Shown: positions 47,821-60,653 of the stretch, piece after piece | Position numbering within the stretch: position 1 is the first letter of the stretch | How the letters are laid out: each line of letters starts with the position of its first letter | Assembly: GCA_002794735.1 (NCBI GenBank) | Contig: NBAZ01000016.1 | Span: forward strand, 372,001-436,000 | Length of the DNA stretch: 64,000 bases | Reading direction: 5' to 3' | From: Pyrrhoderma lamaoense | Lineage: Eukaryota > Basidiomycota > Agaricomycetes > Hymenochaetales > Hymenochaetaceae | Translations under genes and position numbers: made by a program | Notes under the pieces: generated by a model | Seen by the model: the letters and a program-made list of their open reading frames with translations, nothing else | The model's database searches: none | Told to the model about the DNA's origin: nothing

Positions 47821-48675
47821 ATTGTTCAGAAATGCGAAGGTAGAAGTACAATATGAAGACAGAACAATGAAGAAAGGGGGGAATGGATCTCCAATGAACA
47901 CCTTATTAACAGAGTCGGCGGCCTAGGGAAACCAGGAAATACAGGGGGAGACAGACTCGGGTGTTAGGGTGGCGGATTCCTCTGATATTTGAATAATTTC
48001 AATACTTCCGTATTTGTGTTACGGCACTGTGGGACGGGACCACCATATTTAGAAACCATTCATAAAGAAGCTCGAACCTTTTTCGCGTGATCCCTCGTGA
48101 GATGATAGAAGATCCCGTTCCGTCCTGTGAAATCCCTACATTTCATTGAATCGCCCTATCGCTTAGAAGCATAAAATAGACATAGAATCTTTTAGAAACT
48201 TCATAATTGTTTTAGACACTATTAAGTCCATGAGATAGTTTAAAAGGCTCCAGCACTATCGACTTTGCACATGAATCTACTAAAATCCTTATTCTCGCCG
48301 ATGCTGGAGTTGAATGTGAATTGTGAAACTTAAAAAAAAGTTGATATATGTTAAAGCTCATTCTACCTGCAATTTTTCTTTTGAATTGTTTCATTGAAAC
48401 TAATTTTAACGCCAGCCCTTAGACTGGAATCAGATACCCTTTTATCAATTTGACCCCTTCATCAGATTTTTGGCTGGCTAGCCGAGGAACGTTGACCTAG
48501 ATGCCAATTAGCCGAGAGGTTCTTACTTGACTCCCCCCCAACAACGGTCAACTAGAGGGTTTGCATCTTTTCTACTGTGAAGGCAAGAAGAAGAAAAACA
48601 GAAAACGAGTAATTTTCTAGCAATGAACAAGAAATGCGATCTGCGGACTGGACCCCGCCTGGCCCTGTTTCCGTT
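47821..48675. other. Intergenic region, no gene
   Basis: About 850 bases between the DUF6534-like promoter and the 3' end of the methyltransferase gene. AT-rich; no supported frame or repeat. Confidence 0.4.
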
Positions 48676-50974
48676 TTATATGGTTGCACATCCGAATGAT
48701 TGGTTTCCGTCTCGTGTGAAAGTTATAATGTGATCTGCATGATTCATTTTTCCAATTATCTGTCAGTTAGTAACGCCAAAAAAAAATTCCTCGGAAGATA
48801 TTCCTTACCACCTAGTGAACGTGTCGTGAAGCCTATCTCGCAGTAGCAACTGGTGCGAAAGGTGGCAATTTAAGCTCTGACATTGATTTGACTTGATAAA
48901 GCACGGAAGAAGTAACTCACAAATAGTCTAGTGCAGAAAAAAATAGAAACTATCAGAGGATTTTCGTGGAGTGGTACAGCTTTACAAGAAAAATTGGGTT
49001 GGAAAACACGCACATAACCACTTCCGTTTGAAAATTTCTGCTTCACGATGCCCGTGTTCTCCGCTCATTTCTTCCGGATGTTCAACTCGTAACGCCGGCT
49101 CAATTACTTCGGAAAACCTGTTCAAAAAACGCTTCCGCCATTCACGCAACGTTCGCGCATAGTGTGGACCAATGTTTGATACGGAGTCAATGGTGAGACG
49201 ACCTTGTGAACCCGCCTCAAGCGAGTGTATCAGTAAAGTGAGTGTGGGTAAAAACCCTCCTGGAAAAACTAAGCTTAAATAATCAACAAATTTGATCCCG
49301 TTTTCCAGAAAATGTCTGATTAACGCTTACTCTAAAGGGAGAAGAGAAGTTATGGTTTTTGAAGTTGAGCGGCTCTATAGTCATCAAAAAAATTAGAAGT
49401 TGTTACCCATTTCTGAATGAAGTCCATTTCGCGGACATATCGTTCGAAGCCTATACGAGCATTCTATCAGCAACTTTTTTTTTGATTCGAGTAATTCACT
49501 TATCGAAAAAAAAGAAGATTATTACGAATTTGAAATCGGTTACTTACGAGCTTCAGGGATGGTGATTCCTTGTATCACTCCTACTCCGATGTCAGGTTTG
49601 AGAGCCCAATCAATTACTCTGAAGTACTCTTCTAGGTACTCTTTTCCTACAGCTTCAACCATTTCGACGCTTATGACGCGATCAAACGTACCAGCCCACT
49701 CTTTTGGTAGCGCTCGGTAGTCCAGCAAGTGTACCTTTACCCTTGCAGCAACTTCTGCTCCCGCTAAGGAGATACGTTTACGGGCTAGTTCCTGTTGATG
49801 AACCGACAGTGTTATTGTGTCAACAGTAGTGTTCGAGTTCTCTTTGGCTATTCTGATAGCCATTGATCCCCAGCCAGACCCAATCTCTAGAACACGCTGG
49901 TTAGGACCAATACGTGCCTGACGTATTATGTGGTCGATCTTTCGCATTTGTGCCTCATGGAGTTCGTCGGACAATTCAGCGCTTTCCACAAGTGGCTCAT
50001 TTGTAGGTGTCGGAGTTGGCGTAGGTAACGTCTTTTTCAATTTATTTTCACTCGATTGTATTCTGGATAAGTCAAGAGGACGGGTATGAAGGTCACCATC
50101 AAGTTCTTCGAATATGGCGCATGAGTATGTCATATCCTCCGAGAGAAACCCAGAAAACATCTGATTAGAAATGTCATAATGTGCGGATATATTCGCTCGA
50201 GCATTGCTAATCGTGTTGATAAACCTGGTTGAAGTAACCTTTTGGGGCAATGAGAATATAAAAGAGAAGCTAGATTCTAGATTCTGTAGCCTCTGCCGGT
50301 TCTTTAAGAAGATCTATAATGGGATTTAGTGTGGGTTTAGTAGACACCACAAGAAGACAAGACATACTGTAAACGTGGATATCAGGTCTTCACAATCAAC
50401 ATCGCCATACATGTAAGCTTCTGCGAAGCCCAGATCACCCATAGTGGCCAGCCTTATCCAGAAGGTGTCACTGACAACTTTTAGTTCGGCTTTTAGATCG
50501 TGATCATCAGTTGTATAAGTATTAGGGAAGTCGTATGTCGTGTTCTGAGTTAAGATCCGCAAGTGACCCTCCGAAATACGACTTAGCACACTGGTGAAAG
50601 GATAATTCGCAAAATGTCAGTAATCTAAGTCCTTAGACGCTTCGTAGCGCACTAATTCTTATACAATCAAATGCAAACGATCTTATTTAGACACAATTCT
50701 TTCCGTAGCTTGAAAAGAGACAGCTCAATTTAAAAACATCCATCGAGAACGGTGAATACATGATTTATTTTTATAAAAGAAAAGTGGAATAGAGTTTGAT
50801 ATTTTGAAACTGAGAGTAAAACACTTACGAAACGACAGCAGCCTCGGCGAGTTTCGTGGCAGGACCCCAGGCCATCCTAAAGAGAGCTTCTCTAACTGAT
50901 TGACATGTTTTATCTGCCAGAGCTACTAGAGACAAATTGTGTTTTGCAGGAGTGTTTAGAAGTTGAGCAGACAT
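48676..50974 (-). CDS. Cyclopropane-fatty-acyl-phospholipid synthase-like SAM methyltransferase
   Basis: Adds a methylene or methyl group from S-adenosylmethionine to unsaturated lipid chains. Start MSAQLLNTPAKHNLSL at 50972-50974. An N-terminal exon (GHLRILTQNTTYDFP, GFAEAYMYGDVDCEDL) is followed by the catalytic domain: ARANISAHYDISNQMFSGFL, MTYSCAIF (bicarbonate-site Cys in YSC), SAM loop VLEIGSGWGSMAIRIA, DTITLSVHQQELA, FDRVISVEMVEAVGKEYLEE. Then come FERYVREMDFIQKW, GFLPTLTLLIHSLE and IDSVSNIGPHYARTLREWRK. Two small introns give KRKWLYYFCYCEIGFTTRSL, and the last exon is DHIITFTRDGNQSFGCATI (stop 48676-48678). Between QKW and PGGF the frame needs one extra base in the T5 run (A5 at 49264-49268 on plus). 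All key residues are kept, so it is probably active. Length is about 470 residues. Confidence 0.85.
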
Positions 50975-51558
50975 TGCTGGATATTAAACTTGTTCTTTGC
51001 GGGGGATGTTATTCACTGTTATCAGGTTAAGTGAGAAGCAACCAAAGAGTGCGTGGGCTCGCTGGCAGAGCCCAGAGGAGTGGATCGCAAGTAGCGCATC
51101 ATCACGACAGACGTCGGCATCAGCATAACGTCGATAGCCACTACGGAGCACGTCGTCAACAGACACGAGCATCGGTGTCTGTGACCCATTGAATCAATGT
51201 AATTTCCAAATATGGAGTATAGACTTCTTTATCATGTCACAGAAATTCCCATGGTTGTACTGCAAAAGAATTTGCGTCTAGACGACAACGATTATTACCA
51301 TGCTCTTCCGCGTTACCTGAGAAACAAAACGGCCATTTATCATTCTCGTTAGTGGAAATTTCACTCTGAAAAAAAAAGAATGTATTGGAATTAAAGCAGT
51401 AAACTATACATAGGTATAGAGAATTTCCAGGTATGAGGCGGGCAATATAGTAAACTATCAAAGTACTGATGTAAATCCAACAAAATTTTAAAGCAACTTA
51501 TAATACAGTAGAAACGAAATGACCGTAATGTATAGAAAGTAAACATCGAGAAAAAAGA
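50975..51558. other. Spacer between methyltransferase promoter and P450 3' end
   Basis: About 580 bases. Short minus-strand frames of 60-75 codons show no family signal. It holds the methyltransferase promoter and P450 3' UTR. Confidence 0.35.
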
Positions 51559-53572
51559 TCAAATGTCGATTTTGATGCTATTCAGCTCCTCAGCATCACC
51601 AGCCTCAAAGGGCTGATCGTCTTCGATCGATCGGATGAGTGCCTCGGCTTTTGCATCCCTGGGCTTGATCGTCACCTTGTAATCAGCAGGATGGCTAATG
51701 ATTCCAGGACTGAAGTAGACTCTAGGCTCAACCTCTTTCCCAGACTCATCAACAGGTTTTGTGATGTTGAATACCGCGAGACTTTGAGCGATGGATAAGA
51801 AAACAGATGCATCAGCAAGTTCACGACCAGGGCAGATGCGGCGACCGAACCCGAAACAGAGCTGATGAGTATCCATTTCTGGTTCACGACCGTCGACACC
51901 GAGGAAACGCTCAGGTTTGAAAGTCATAGGGTCGTGGAAAACGGTTGGGTCGTGCATAAATCCCCATATGTTTGGCATCATTAGTGACCCTTTTGGAATG
52001 AACATGCCGTTGTAAATATCGTCATCAGACGTTTGATGAGGCAGACCCATAGGTGCTACAGGATGCCAGCGTAACGTTTCCTTTACAACGGCGTCAACGT
52101 AAGGCAGTTGAGAGCGGTCCGCAAACGTCGGTAGCCTGTCATGCCCAACGACGCGATCAATTTCCTCCTTTGCTTTACGTTGAACTTCTGGGAAAAGAGC
52201 CATAGCAAGGAAGAAGCAAGCCATTGAGGAAACAGTCTAGACCACAAGTAATGAAACATTTTGTATAAATCGGTAAGTTATCAATAAGATTTGAATAATA
52301 TAATTGATTATGAACTTACGGTATCGGCACCTCCAGAGTATAGTGACGCAGCAGACCATTTGACAACAAATTCCTCTTCGGGTGAGAGATTACCCTTCTC
52401 AAGTAACAGCGATGTATACGACGGTGATGCTGTGCCCGCGGCCATTTGCTTCTTCACAAATGCATGGGGCTTCTCAGCTAATTCAGTTAGAGTCTTCTTC
52501 CAACGAGCTGCTGTTTTCTTGAATCCAGTGCCTGGCACCCAATCCGGCACGTTACGGACTATGTTATTAAGCGAAGAAAGTTCGGAAATTAACAGATGGG
52601 ATAAGTTAAAATTCCACTGGAGGAAATGGAAGAAATAAAAAACTCACGGAATGGAAGAACATCAACAAGCCACGCTCCGGGTTGGGCCGCTAAAGAAAAT
52701 TGGAGGAGAGCTTCGTCTGCGAGGTTGACAAGTGGGTCATCTTTACGGGGCTCAATCGTGTATCCATGGGAGATCTTTAGGATAATAGCACCGGCCTCTC
52801 TACAAAAAGGGAAATAGTTCTCGGTCAAATCCACATCCATCAAAAAAATCTAAAGAAGTCAAATCTGAGAGAGAATATTGGCTCACGTTCTGATGTGGTG
52901 AACGAGCTTCTCGGGCTCCTCTAATACCCGAAGCAAGAATCGGCGTACTTCGACCTCCTGGTGAGGATAATAACGTGAAACAGCGTTTTTCGTTCCGATA
53001 GTGTTGTGTATGTTTTTACGGTAGGCACGGAAACGATCTGTGTAGTGTTGACTAGAAAGAGCGTGTTCCCAGCCACACATCTCTCCTCCGAATACCAAAC
53101 GAGGTCTGTCGGAATAGACAGATGAACGCTTCTCAAGTAGGTCAAAGGCAATACGAGCATCATTGATAATGATGAGTCTTTGACCGAAAACTTCCACGGT
53201 ACTCAATGGACCTAAAGACGATCCCCCGCAAATTGAATTTTGATTTTGGTTTTGAAATACGGTTTTAAGGTAAAAATAACCGGTGGTGAATAACGCAGCC
53301 ATAGGTGGCAGATAAATTGTCAGATCCACTTGATTTGAAATGATGAAACGCAGCATTCACGTACCATACAACTCCTTATGCTTGCCCCAGTGAACCCATT
53401 CTTGCTCTCCAGCAGGAGGGAGGTCGCCGAGGTTACCAATGATGGGTTTTGGCTTGGGGCCAGGTGGTAATGGCGCAGGCGTCTTTTTGGGAGTGAAGAG
53501 CTGCTTGAGTATGAAAAGCCCAACACCAGCGAGGGCTGCATCGACGATATACATGCTGAATCCGTTACCCAT
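51559..53572 (-). CDS. Cytochrome P450 monooxygenase, membrane-anchored
   Basis: Haem-thiolate oxygenase of about 520 residues in about six exons. Start MGNGFSMYIVDAALAGVG at 53570-53572 forms the N-terminal membrane anchor. The proline hinge PAPLPPGPKPKPIIGNLGDL and WVHWGKHKELYG follow, then VYSDRPRLVFGGEMCGWE (fungal pattern), the I helix LYSGGADTVSS, the K helix KETLRWHPVAPMGLPHQ (ExxR), the PERF region FKPERFL, and the haem-binding loop FGFGRRICPGRELA. All catalytic signatures are present and the introns fall at sensible joins. This layout recalls basidiomycete P450s related to O-methylsterigmatocystin oxidoreductase-like or CYP5144-like families. The substrate cannot be assigned. It lies in the same direction as, and upstream of, the lipid methyltransferase. 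Confidence 0.88.
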
Positions 53573-55962
53573 GTTAGGTTAGTGTTTAGTGAGTTGAGGG
53601 GAAGGAGAGGGGGTGGAGAAAGAAGTGAAGGGAAGTCGGAGGAACTTGTAACTGGGTGAATTGGAGTTAAAAAGAGAAAGTACAAAAGGGTATGACAAGA
53701 GAGGGAGCGTGTGCGGCCTAGAGGGTCTGGATATGCAAAAGGCACGGACTGAATGATTCTTCAAATACCTATGGGAGCGTGGACTTTTGAATGCAAGGGT
53801 TCGCCGGAACCCCGCGGACTCGGTTAGCAAAAAATCGCTAATTGAGTAAATAAAATATTTCTGCCCTCCCCCCCCTTTCTTTTCCACTCCTGGAAAACGT
53901 AGCCTTCGCCTTGATAAAGACAGCAAGCGATATCCACAAGCCTTTTATCTACTGATTTACATGTACGCTCTACTTTAACGAATCTCGAAACATAAACATG
54001 TTTTTTTTTCTCTTCGTCGGCCACATCCGCATCCTTACCGAACGGCTCGGAATGGTGGAAGTATGATTGGATGTCTTCTCTCTGTGCCATAATCTAAGAT
54101 AACGATACCTCCGACGCAGTTGTGATGTTTTTTTAATCTTCTTTCGGTCGAAAGTGTGCTTATTAAGCAGTTCTTCATTTCATTTGAAGGTACCGATCAG
54201 AGAAGTTAAAACACCAAACTTGGATACTTGAGTGTTACATGGCGTACTTGAGCTTCCGTTGCGACTCAGCTACTCTGTGATCATGTTCGTCTTAGTTCCG
54301 CATACTCCTTCACATCGCTGAGATAGCCTATTCGAAGCTAGCGTAGCTTAGAGTGCCTCGTGTGGAGCTAGATTTTAGACCTGCATTAAAGTTTGGCTTT
54401 CCTTTTTTATTTTCCTACCCCATGATGGCTTACTTCATGATGATAATTGTGTTACAGATCTATGATCTCGTCATTTTTAATCCAACATATGGTTTTTTCT
54501 ATTCGCAATCCGACAGTTTTTTCTGATGTTCAGAGTAAATCAGAGAATGTTTTTTTTTTGGTCCGATTCTTCGCGGGTCACGTACATATATATCTTCTTT
54601 CAACGTCTTTAACGTCTAAGTAGCTTTCAGAAGCAACTCGACACACAGAAGGAACCACATGCTTATTTCTGACTTGTTTCTATGGTTTCCCTTCTAGAGG
54701 AACTTGGAAGCACATGCACAAGTCGTCAGAAACCATTGTCAGTTCCAAAACCCATGTATAGCGCTCGGTATTCAAAGTAATCCAGACTAGTACAAGAATA
54801 TTGTCCCTAGTTATACACTTTGAATGATCCCTAATGAAATTTCTTAGCGAAAAGTACCTAAAAATCTTTCATTTACTTTCTTCAGCCGGCGAGGGAGAGG
54901 GTGCAATTAACGGGAGGTTGGATCTAAACCCTCAAAATCACATCCCTGCATAGATTTCGGAGGGGCCGATCAGTATAGGACTTTTTGGTTAATTAATTTT
55001 TCCTTTCGTCACCCAGTACCTTTGGGGGGGGGTTATATTTTTTCCAAAGACGATCCTCCCTATCCCCCTTCTCTATTTGATGGACTTTGTCAAATTTCTT
55101 TTCGGTCATACATACGCTCCCCATACGAACATTGCCAACTCCTTGACGACGATGGACGGATTTAATCAGAGTAGTTTCGGCTGTCGCATTGATGAGTTCC
55201 TCTCCATTCCAGGGTATCAAGAAGATGTTACGAAGGTTGATTTGCAGCTTCTGAGCATAACTTGGAATTTATCTTAATTTTCTTCAAACCCGTTTTACAA
55301 ATAAAAAATTTCAATAAACTGTATTATAGCATTGGGCATATGAAATATACACACACATTTATATCAGTGTTCTCAACTTCATTTTAAGCACGTGAACTCG
55401 TAAAAAAAGGAAGTGTGTACCTGAACATAAGCAATTTTTCTACAGAATGGGCCATTATCTCATTATCACAAATAAATCACCTCTGTCGCTTAAGTACGAG
55501 CCGAGTGGACTAAAGTGGGACTATCGCAAGTTGACGACATCCACAAAAGGTGGGTCCCTTTTTCTCGCTTATCTTGTGAAAAAAAGGGCCAAGTGGGACA
55601 AATTTCTTTCTACTGAAATTATAGGGGGGAAAGGAATTATCTCAACAAAAACAATCAACAAAGTGATCGGTTTCGGTCTTTCGATGAATTTCTGCGTTTA
55701 TTCCGTAGACGCTTTCTAGGGAACTTCATTCCGTAGGTTTTAATCCTCAAACTTTGTCTCTGCGGCTGGCCGAGTTTGTTGGTTTCCGCCCCTCCAGCCT
55801 CTCCCCCACCGCGCGCTTCTTGAAAGTGTGCCGCCACTGTGCTGATCCAGAAGCGCTGCAAACTTCTCTTCTCTTGGCGAATCAGTCGGTTTGAGAGCTT
55901 TTTGTAACACCAGTTTCGTAGCGTTTTCGTCAATCTTCAAGTAACTTGCTTCCGTTGCAACA
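53573..55962. other. 2.4 kb region with no firm gene
   Basis: Between the P450 start and DUF6534-like copy B. A minus-strand frame at 53824-54090 (listed separately) and a plus-strand frame at 55447-55719 are open for about 90 codons, but neither has family support. No repeat larger than homopolymers was noticed. Confidence 0.4.
53824..54090 (-). CDS. Possible small protein of 88 residues, unknown
   Basis: ATG-started frame MAQREDIQSYFHHSEPFGKD, charged and without bias artefacts for its first 75 residues (VDKRLVDIACCLYQGEGYVF, QEWKRKGGEG). It runs into a poly-G/AT region before its stop. It could be a real small gene or the first exon of a longer one, or chance. It lies upstream of the P450 on the same strand. 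No family recognised. Confidence 0.25.
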   Translation of the reverse strand: MAQREDIQSYFHHSEPFGKDADVADEEKKKHVYVSRFVKVERTCKSVDKRLVDIACCLYQGEGYVFQEWKRKGGEGRNILFTQLAIFC

Positions 55963-57991
55963 ATGTCTACCTCTCCAGTAGCTCTTGACAATACGGTTCG
56001 TCTTTCCGGCTTTTAAAAGGCTGACATTGAGTATATGCTCATATCAAACTTGTAGCTGGGATGTGTATTTATCGGTGTATTGTGAGTTTTCTTCTGACCA
56101 GCAGCTAATGCCAATCACAAGTATTAATTAATGACTTCTTTTCAAATAGAATTGCCATGTCGTGTGTAACTTTTAATAGACTTCAGACGTTAGAAGCCAA
56201 ACTTAAATGTGTCATCCCGTTAGATTATGGGGCGCGAGTACTGTGCAAACGTACTACTACTTTAATGTCCGTAATTCTTCTTCACATTTAATCATGACGA
56301 AACTAAACCTAAAAACTGTAACAACTATAGCGTTATCCCAAGGACGAATTGTGGTTAAAGTCGCTTGTAAGTTCATTAATCACATAGAAGATGCATTGCT
56401 TTTGGAAAGAGTATTGCTTGCTTACTATGTATTTCTATTAGGTTCTTGTTGTTTGGATTTTGGATACCATACATCAAGGCATGATCACGCATACAGCGTA
56501 CACATATCTTATCACGGAGTACGGGAACGTCGCTTATTTGGATGTCATTGTCAAGACGCTTCTGGTAAGTACATAATGTTTATTACTACTGTGTTGGTTT
56601 TTGAACTCATTTGCAAATTCTTTGGGTGTTCTAGTACGAAGTTATCGTTAGTGTGAGTACTTCACCTTATTTTGCTGCAAGTAAACGTCTAAAAGAGATC
56701 ATACAGGGCATTCTCGTATTCCTTGTTCAATCGTTCTTCGTACTACGAATTTACAAATGTGAGGATATCTCAGTTTTATGACACTATCGAGCTAACCTAG
56801 ATCTCCAGTGAGCCACAACAACATCTACGTTGTTGTGTTCTTGGAATTACTTGTAATTGGCGAGCTTGTTGTCAGTCTGAGTACGTCAAAATTTTCTCTT
56901 ACAGTGCCCCCTCTCCAGCTTCAACTGACTTTACCCCTTCAAAAATCAGTTTACACCGACAAAGGGTGAATTATCTCATACTCTTCCCTGCGGAGATATC
57001 TGACTTACGTTTTCATGATGTACCAAAGGTTGAAACTTGGAACGTACTCTAAGCTCGTTCAGATTGCGAACCTGAGTCGGGCAATCAACGCTTTAGCGGC
57101 CGTTAGCGATGTTGCTATCGCTGTTTCCCTTATTTTCCTCCTTCAGAGGTCGCGTACAGGGTTCCGCAGATCAGACACAGTCATCAACCGCTTGATCCTT
57201 TTCTCCCTTAACACGGGTCTATTGACGAGTATTGATGCCTTGCTCTCACTTATCACCGTTAGTGATCATATCATTCAACTTCAGAAGTGATCTTGTCTAA
57301 TGTATATATGACTATTATAGATCACCGTGTTGCCCAACACTTTCGTTTATATTCTGTTCTTCGTCACCATTAGCAGATGTCAGTGTTTTTTTTGATTGTT
57401 GTCTTGTGGCTTCTATGCTAACAATAAGCTCGGGTATACTTGATTTTTTTTAGTATACACAAACTCCTTACTTGCAACGTGAGTATAATTCTCAGCTAGC
57501 TTATAAGTTCCGTATTGCTTACAACTTTTCTTTTTCTTCTCAGTCTTAACAACAGAAAGTCGTTGAGTGGTGGTCTTGGAGATGAGAGCACAGGAGAGAC
57601 TAGTTTCTCACAGCGGAACAACCGATCTCGTGCCGTTGAGCTTGAAGCCCCTGGTACCATCAAGGTAACGTTGCTATAACCTCTTTTCCTTTGCGTAGCT
57701 ACTATCTTTCTTACGATTAAATTTTTATTCCTCACTATGAATAGGGTCTGGGAACACGGGGACTTTCTATCAAAGTCAATACGGAATCAGAAACTATCCG
57801 CGAAGCTGAGGAGGGTATAAAGGTTTGTCCCCTTCCTTCACCTTGACTTCTGAAACTTTGTGGATACAGTAAACTAAAATAAAACTTATATTTCAATAAC
57901 ACAGAGAAACGCACCTAGCGAAAGTGACACTGAAATTAACTATCACTACAACGATACAAAACCTGCGGCATATCCTATGCATCCTATGTAA
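55963..57991 (+). CDS. DUF6534-like multi-pass membrane protein, copy B
   Basis: Start MSTSPVALDNT at 55963. Spliced exons read LGCVFIGVL, IAMSLWGASTVQTYYYFN (the typical first membrane-segment pair), VLVVWILDTIHQGMITHTAY with TYLITEYGNVAYLDVIVKTL, LSHNNIYVVVFLELLVIGEL, and the hallmark exon LVQIANLSRAINALAAVSDV...LLQRSRTGFRRSDTVINRLI..LNTGLLTSIDALLSLIT. Next come VLPNTFVYILFFVTISR, then cytosolic exons ATLNNRKSLSGGLGDESTGE, GLGTRGLSIKVNTESETI, and RNAPSESDTEINYHYNDTK ending AAYPMHPM (stop 57989-57991). About seven membrane segments are expected. It is a close paralogue of copy A. No biochemical function is established for the family. Confidence 0.75.
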
Positions 57992-60653
57992 AACGTGTAT
58001 GCTTCTAAAAAAAACCATCCATTTCAACATTTAACTACTTATACATATCTGCGACCCGAGAAACTGCGCACATACTTCTTATTTACATTACCCCCCCTTT
58101 TTTTTTCTCATTCTCTTGTAGTGCGCATCTTATATCAAAATTGTATCTGCCCTTAATAGCGAACTCTAGGTTTTTCTTATACATTACAGCTTTGGTTTTT
58201 CCTCCTTACATGATTTCTTTTTCTTTAAAGATAAGTAGAAAAAAAAGGAGATGTTATAGAAAAAAGTTAGGTTTACTTGAATTTTCGAGTAGGCGGAAGA
58301 GGGAGGGAGTACAGATTTTGTTCTTTTAGTGTAATAACCCTTACTTCCCCTCCCTTTCTCGACTCTGTTTTTTTTTCTTATGTGCATATAGGAATCTCTC
58401 TCATCCTTTCCCCCTTTCTTAACTGGAGTACATACACACATGCATACACTTTGTTTTAAGAGTTTGTTATTGTTGTTTATTTGTGGATCAATAAGTCACA
58501 TAAGAAATAGTTACACCATGGAGATTGTGGACACGCATCTTTTCTTTATATAAGGTAATTCGTTTAGAGTCCTTTTCCAAGCTACCAAGCTACCAAGCTA
58601 AGGTAAGGTTAGTGGATGAAGTAAAGACCTTTCTATAACTTTCTTTGATGGGTCCGGCCACACACTAGCCAAAAAAAAAGAGAGAGGGTGAGTTATACTT
58701 TTCGATCATTCTATTTTTGTCGACTTTTTTTTCAGATGAAGATTTGTTGTATAGGTGCAATGAATCAAAAACTCTTACTGACTAAATCAAAGTGACGAAT
58801 AATATCCACCAGTCAGGAGAAACCACTGTTAAGGTTCTTAGGCTACGGGAGAGGGCCGAAGCCTCTTTCTTTTCTTTTTTTTTCTTACGGCTCTCGGAGG
58901 AGTCGTCGGACTCGGACTCGGACTCGGAAGCGGATGTTAGTTCCAAACTTTGCTTTTGAGTTTCAGATCACTTTGTTCTCGGTAGCTTCTACCAAGTGGA
59001 TGATAAGGTCCCATCTCTTTCTCCCTTACTCGCCTGTAATCTACAAGAAAAAGAAAAAAAAACAAGTCGCTAAGTGATGCTATGTTTGTTTTTTCCTCTC
59101 TCTATTTGTCAGATGTTGGAGGTAAGTTAGTTCCGGCCCTCTTAGGAGTTGGTAATGATGTTTATGGATTCTCTTGGAGTACCCTTTTTCGTAGCATAGC
59201 AAAAAAGGAGAAAGAAAAAAACATATCCGAAGTCTCTTTCGAGGTCGGAAACCTGAAGCGTATCGTATACACAATTCCTACCCGGGATCTACTTATATAA
59301 CCTTTGTTCGTTTGTTTGCATGTTCAACTCTTTCCCTTCAACCCCCCCCCCTCTTTTTTTTCTGGGGGGGGGTTGCTTTCGCGACATCGGAGACGAACTT
59401 CGGCATGAACGTCAAATCCCCTTACGCACCTTTCTTCCATCTAGGAAAGGAGAATAGACAGCCTCATTCTCTAGCTTTTTCCTTGAAAGAAGAAGCATTT
59501 TCATAAGAAACATTTGATAAAGCGAAGTTTCAAATAGGACGTTGGCTCACATAAACAACGACAACTCGGTTCTTCCTTTCTGCTTCGCATTCAAGGTGGA
59601 TCCCAGATTAAGATCAACAAGAATACACCATTCAAGTATCATCAGTACCAGTTCGTCACCCACCCCTAGTATTGAATAGCTATACCAAATTGCAAATTAC
59701 CTATCTCTTTCTGGTTAGTCTTTATATTACATGGCTAGGAATACACCTACTATACACGTTACAACGCCTCTAACAGGGGTATCCGCCCGCAGTTCTGTAT
59801 CTCAAACTTATTTATCTAGAAAGTCCTATCTCGATTCAAGAAGGAGTATATCTACTCACCAGATACTTCTACTACCCAGTTGCTTTAATCCTGATTACTT
59901 TAGATAAACAGCATTGGTAACACCCAGATACTGACGGTAACATTTTACAATCGATACCTTCCTTTTTTTTAACGTAATAACGCATCTCTGTTCTGTCTTC
60001 TGTTCGTACTATACAATCAATCAAAGGAGGATCCAAGCTCCGTACATACATCTGAGACTCATTTAGGAGGTAGAAGGTAAAAAAAAAAGGAAAAAGGTAG
60101 GGATTCCAATCTGCACACACTCACACACGGAGACAAAGAAAGAAAGGGATAAGACAAGGGGAAGAAAAGAGTAAACGCTGATAAAACCATCAAATAACTG
60201 TAAGAGGAAAGTATGTCAAAATTGGGTACAACGCAAGTTACTTAGTGTTACATGTATAAAGAAAGGGGGAATAGCTTGATAGCTGCGGGCCGAGAAGTAA
60301 TAACATGCATAAAAGGAGGTGGAGGGGGGTGAGGCAAGGACGATACAAGTACATGTACAAGACAAAAAAGGATTGGACAGTGGATTCTAATGGCGCGGAA
60401 AGCATGGGATAAAGGTCATGAAGCCATATATATTCATACTAACAAAGAATGGAGCGAGGATCGGGAATTTAAGTCAAGAATATAAACTGCTAAAAGCAAG
60501 TAGTGATGAAGAACAATTGGATATGCAAGTGAATATTGAAAAAATGTGTGTAAAAGTAAGGATGAATTTGTTACTCTGGACCTCCCAAAACTGTGATGCA
60601 CTAAAGATCGGAAGCTGTTGGTGCTAATTGCCGCCGGTTAGGCGCTACAACCT
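57992..60653. other. 2.7 kb gene-free convergent region
   Basis: Lies between the 3' ends of DUF6534-like copy B and the RING gene. It is AT- and pyrimidine-rich with many homopolymers, a small TCGGAC tandem repeat (about 58906-58926) and three copies of CTACCAAG-like units near 58580-58600. Open frames are compositional. No gene, tRNA or transposon is supported. Confidence 0.4.

Noticed and set aside
17117..53572. A secondary-metabolite cluster (monooxygenase, NTF2-like, P450, methyltransferase)
   Set aside because: The oxygenases are 32 kb apart with housekeeping genes between, and no polyketide, peptide or terpene synthase is present.
55447..55719. A 90-codon plus-strand frame before DUF6534-like copy B
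   Set aside because: ATG-started and open, but with no family signal, partner exons or conserved pattern; chance cannot be excluded in this AT-rich DNA.
58862..58935. Possible acidic Ser/Asp coding repeat (TCGGAC)n
   Set aside because: The frame closes within about 15 codons on either strand and lies in a convergent spacer; it is kept only as a small repeat.
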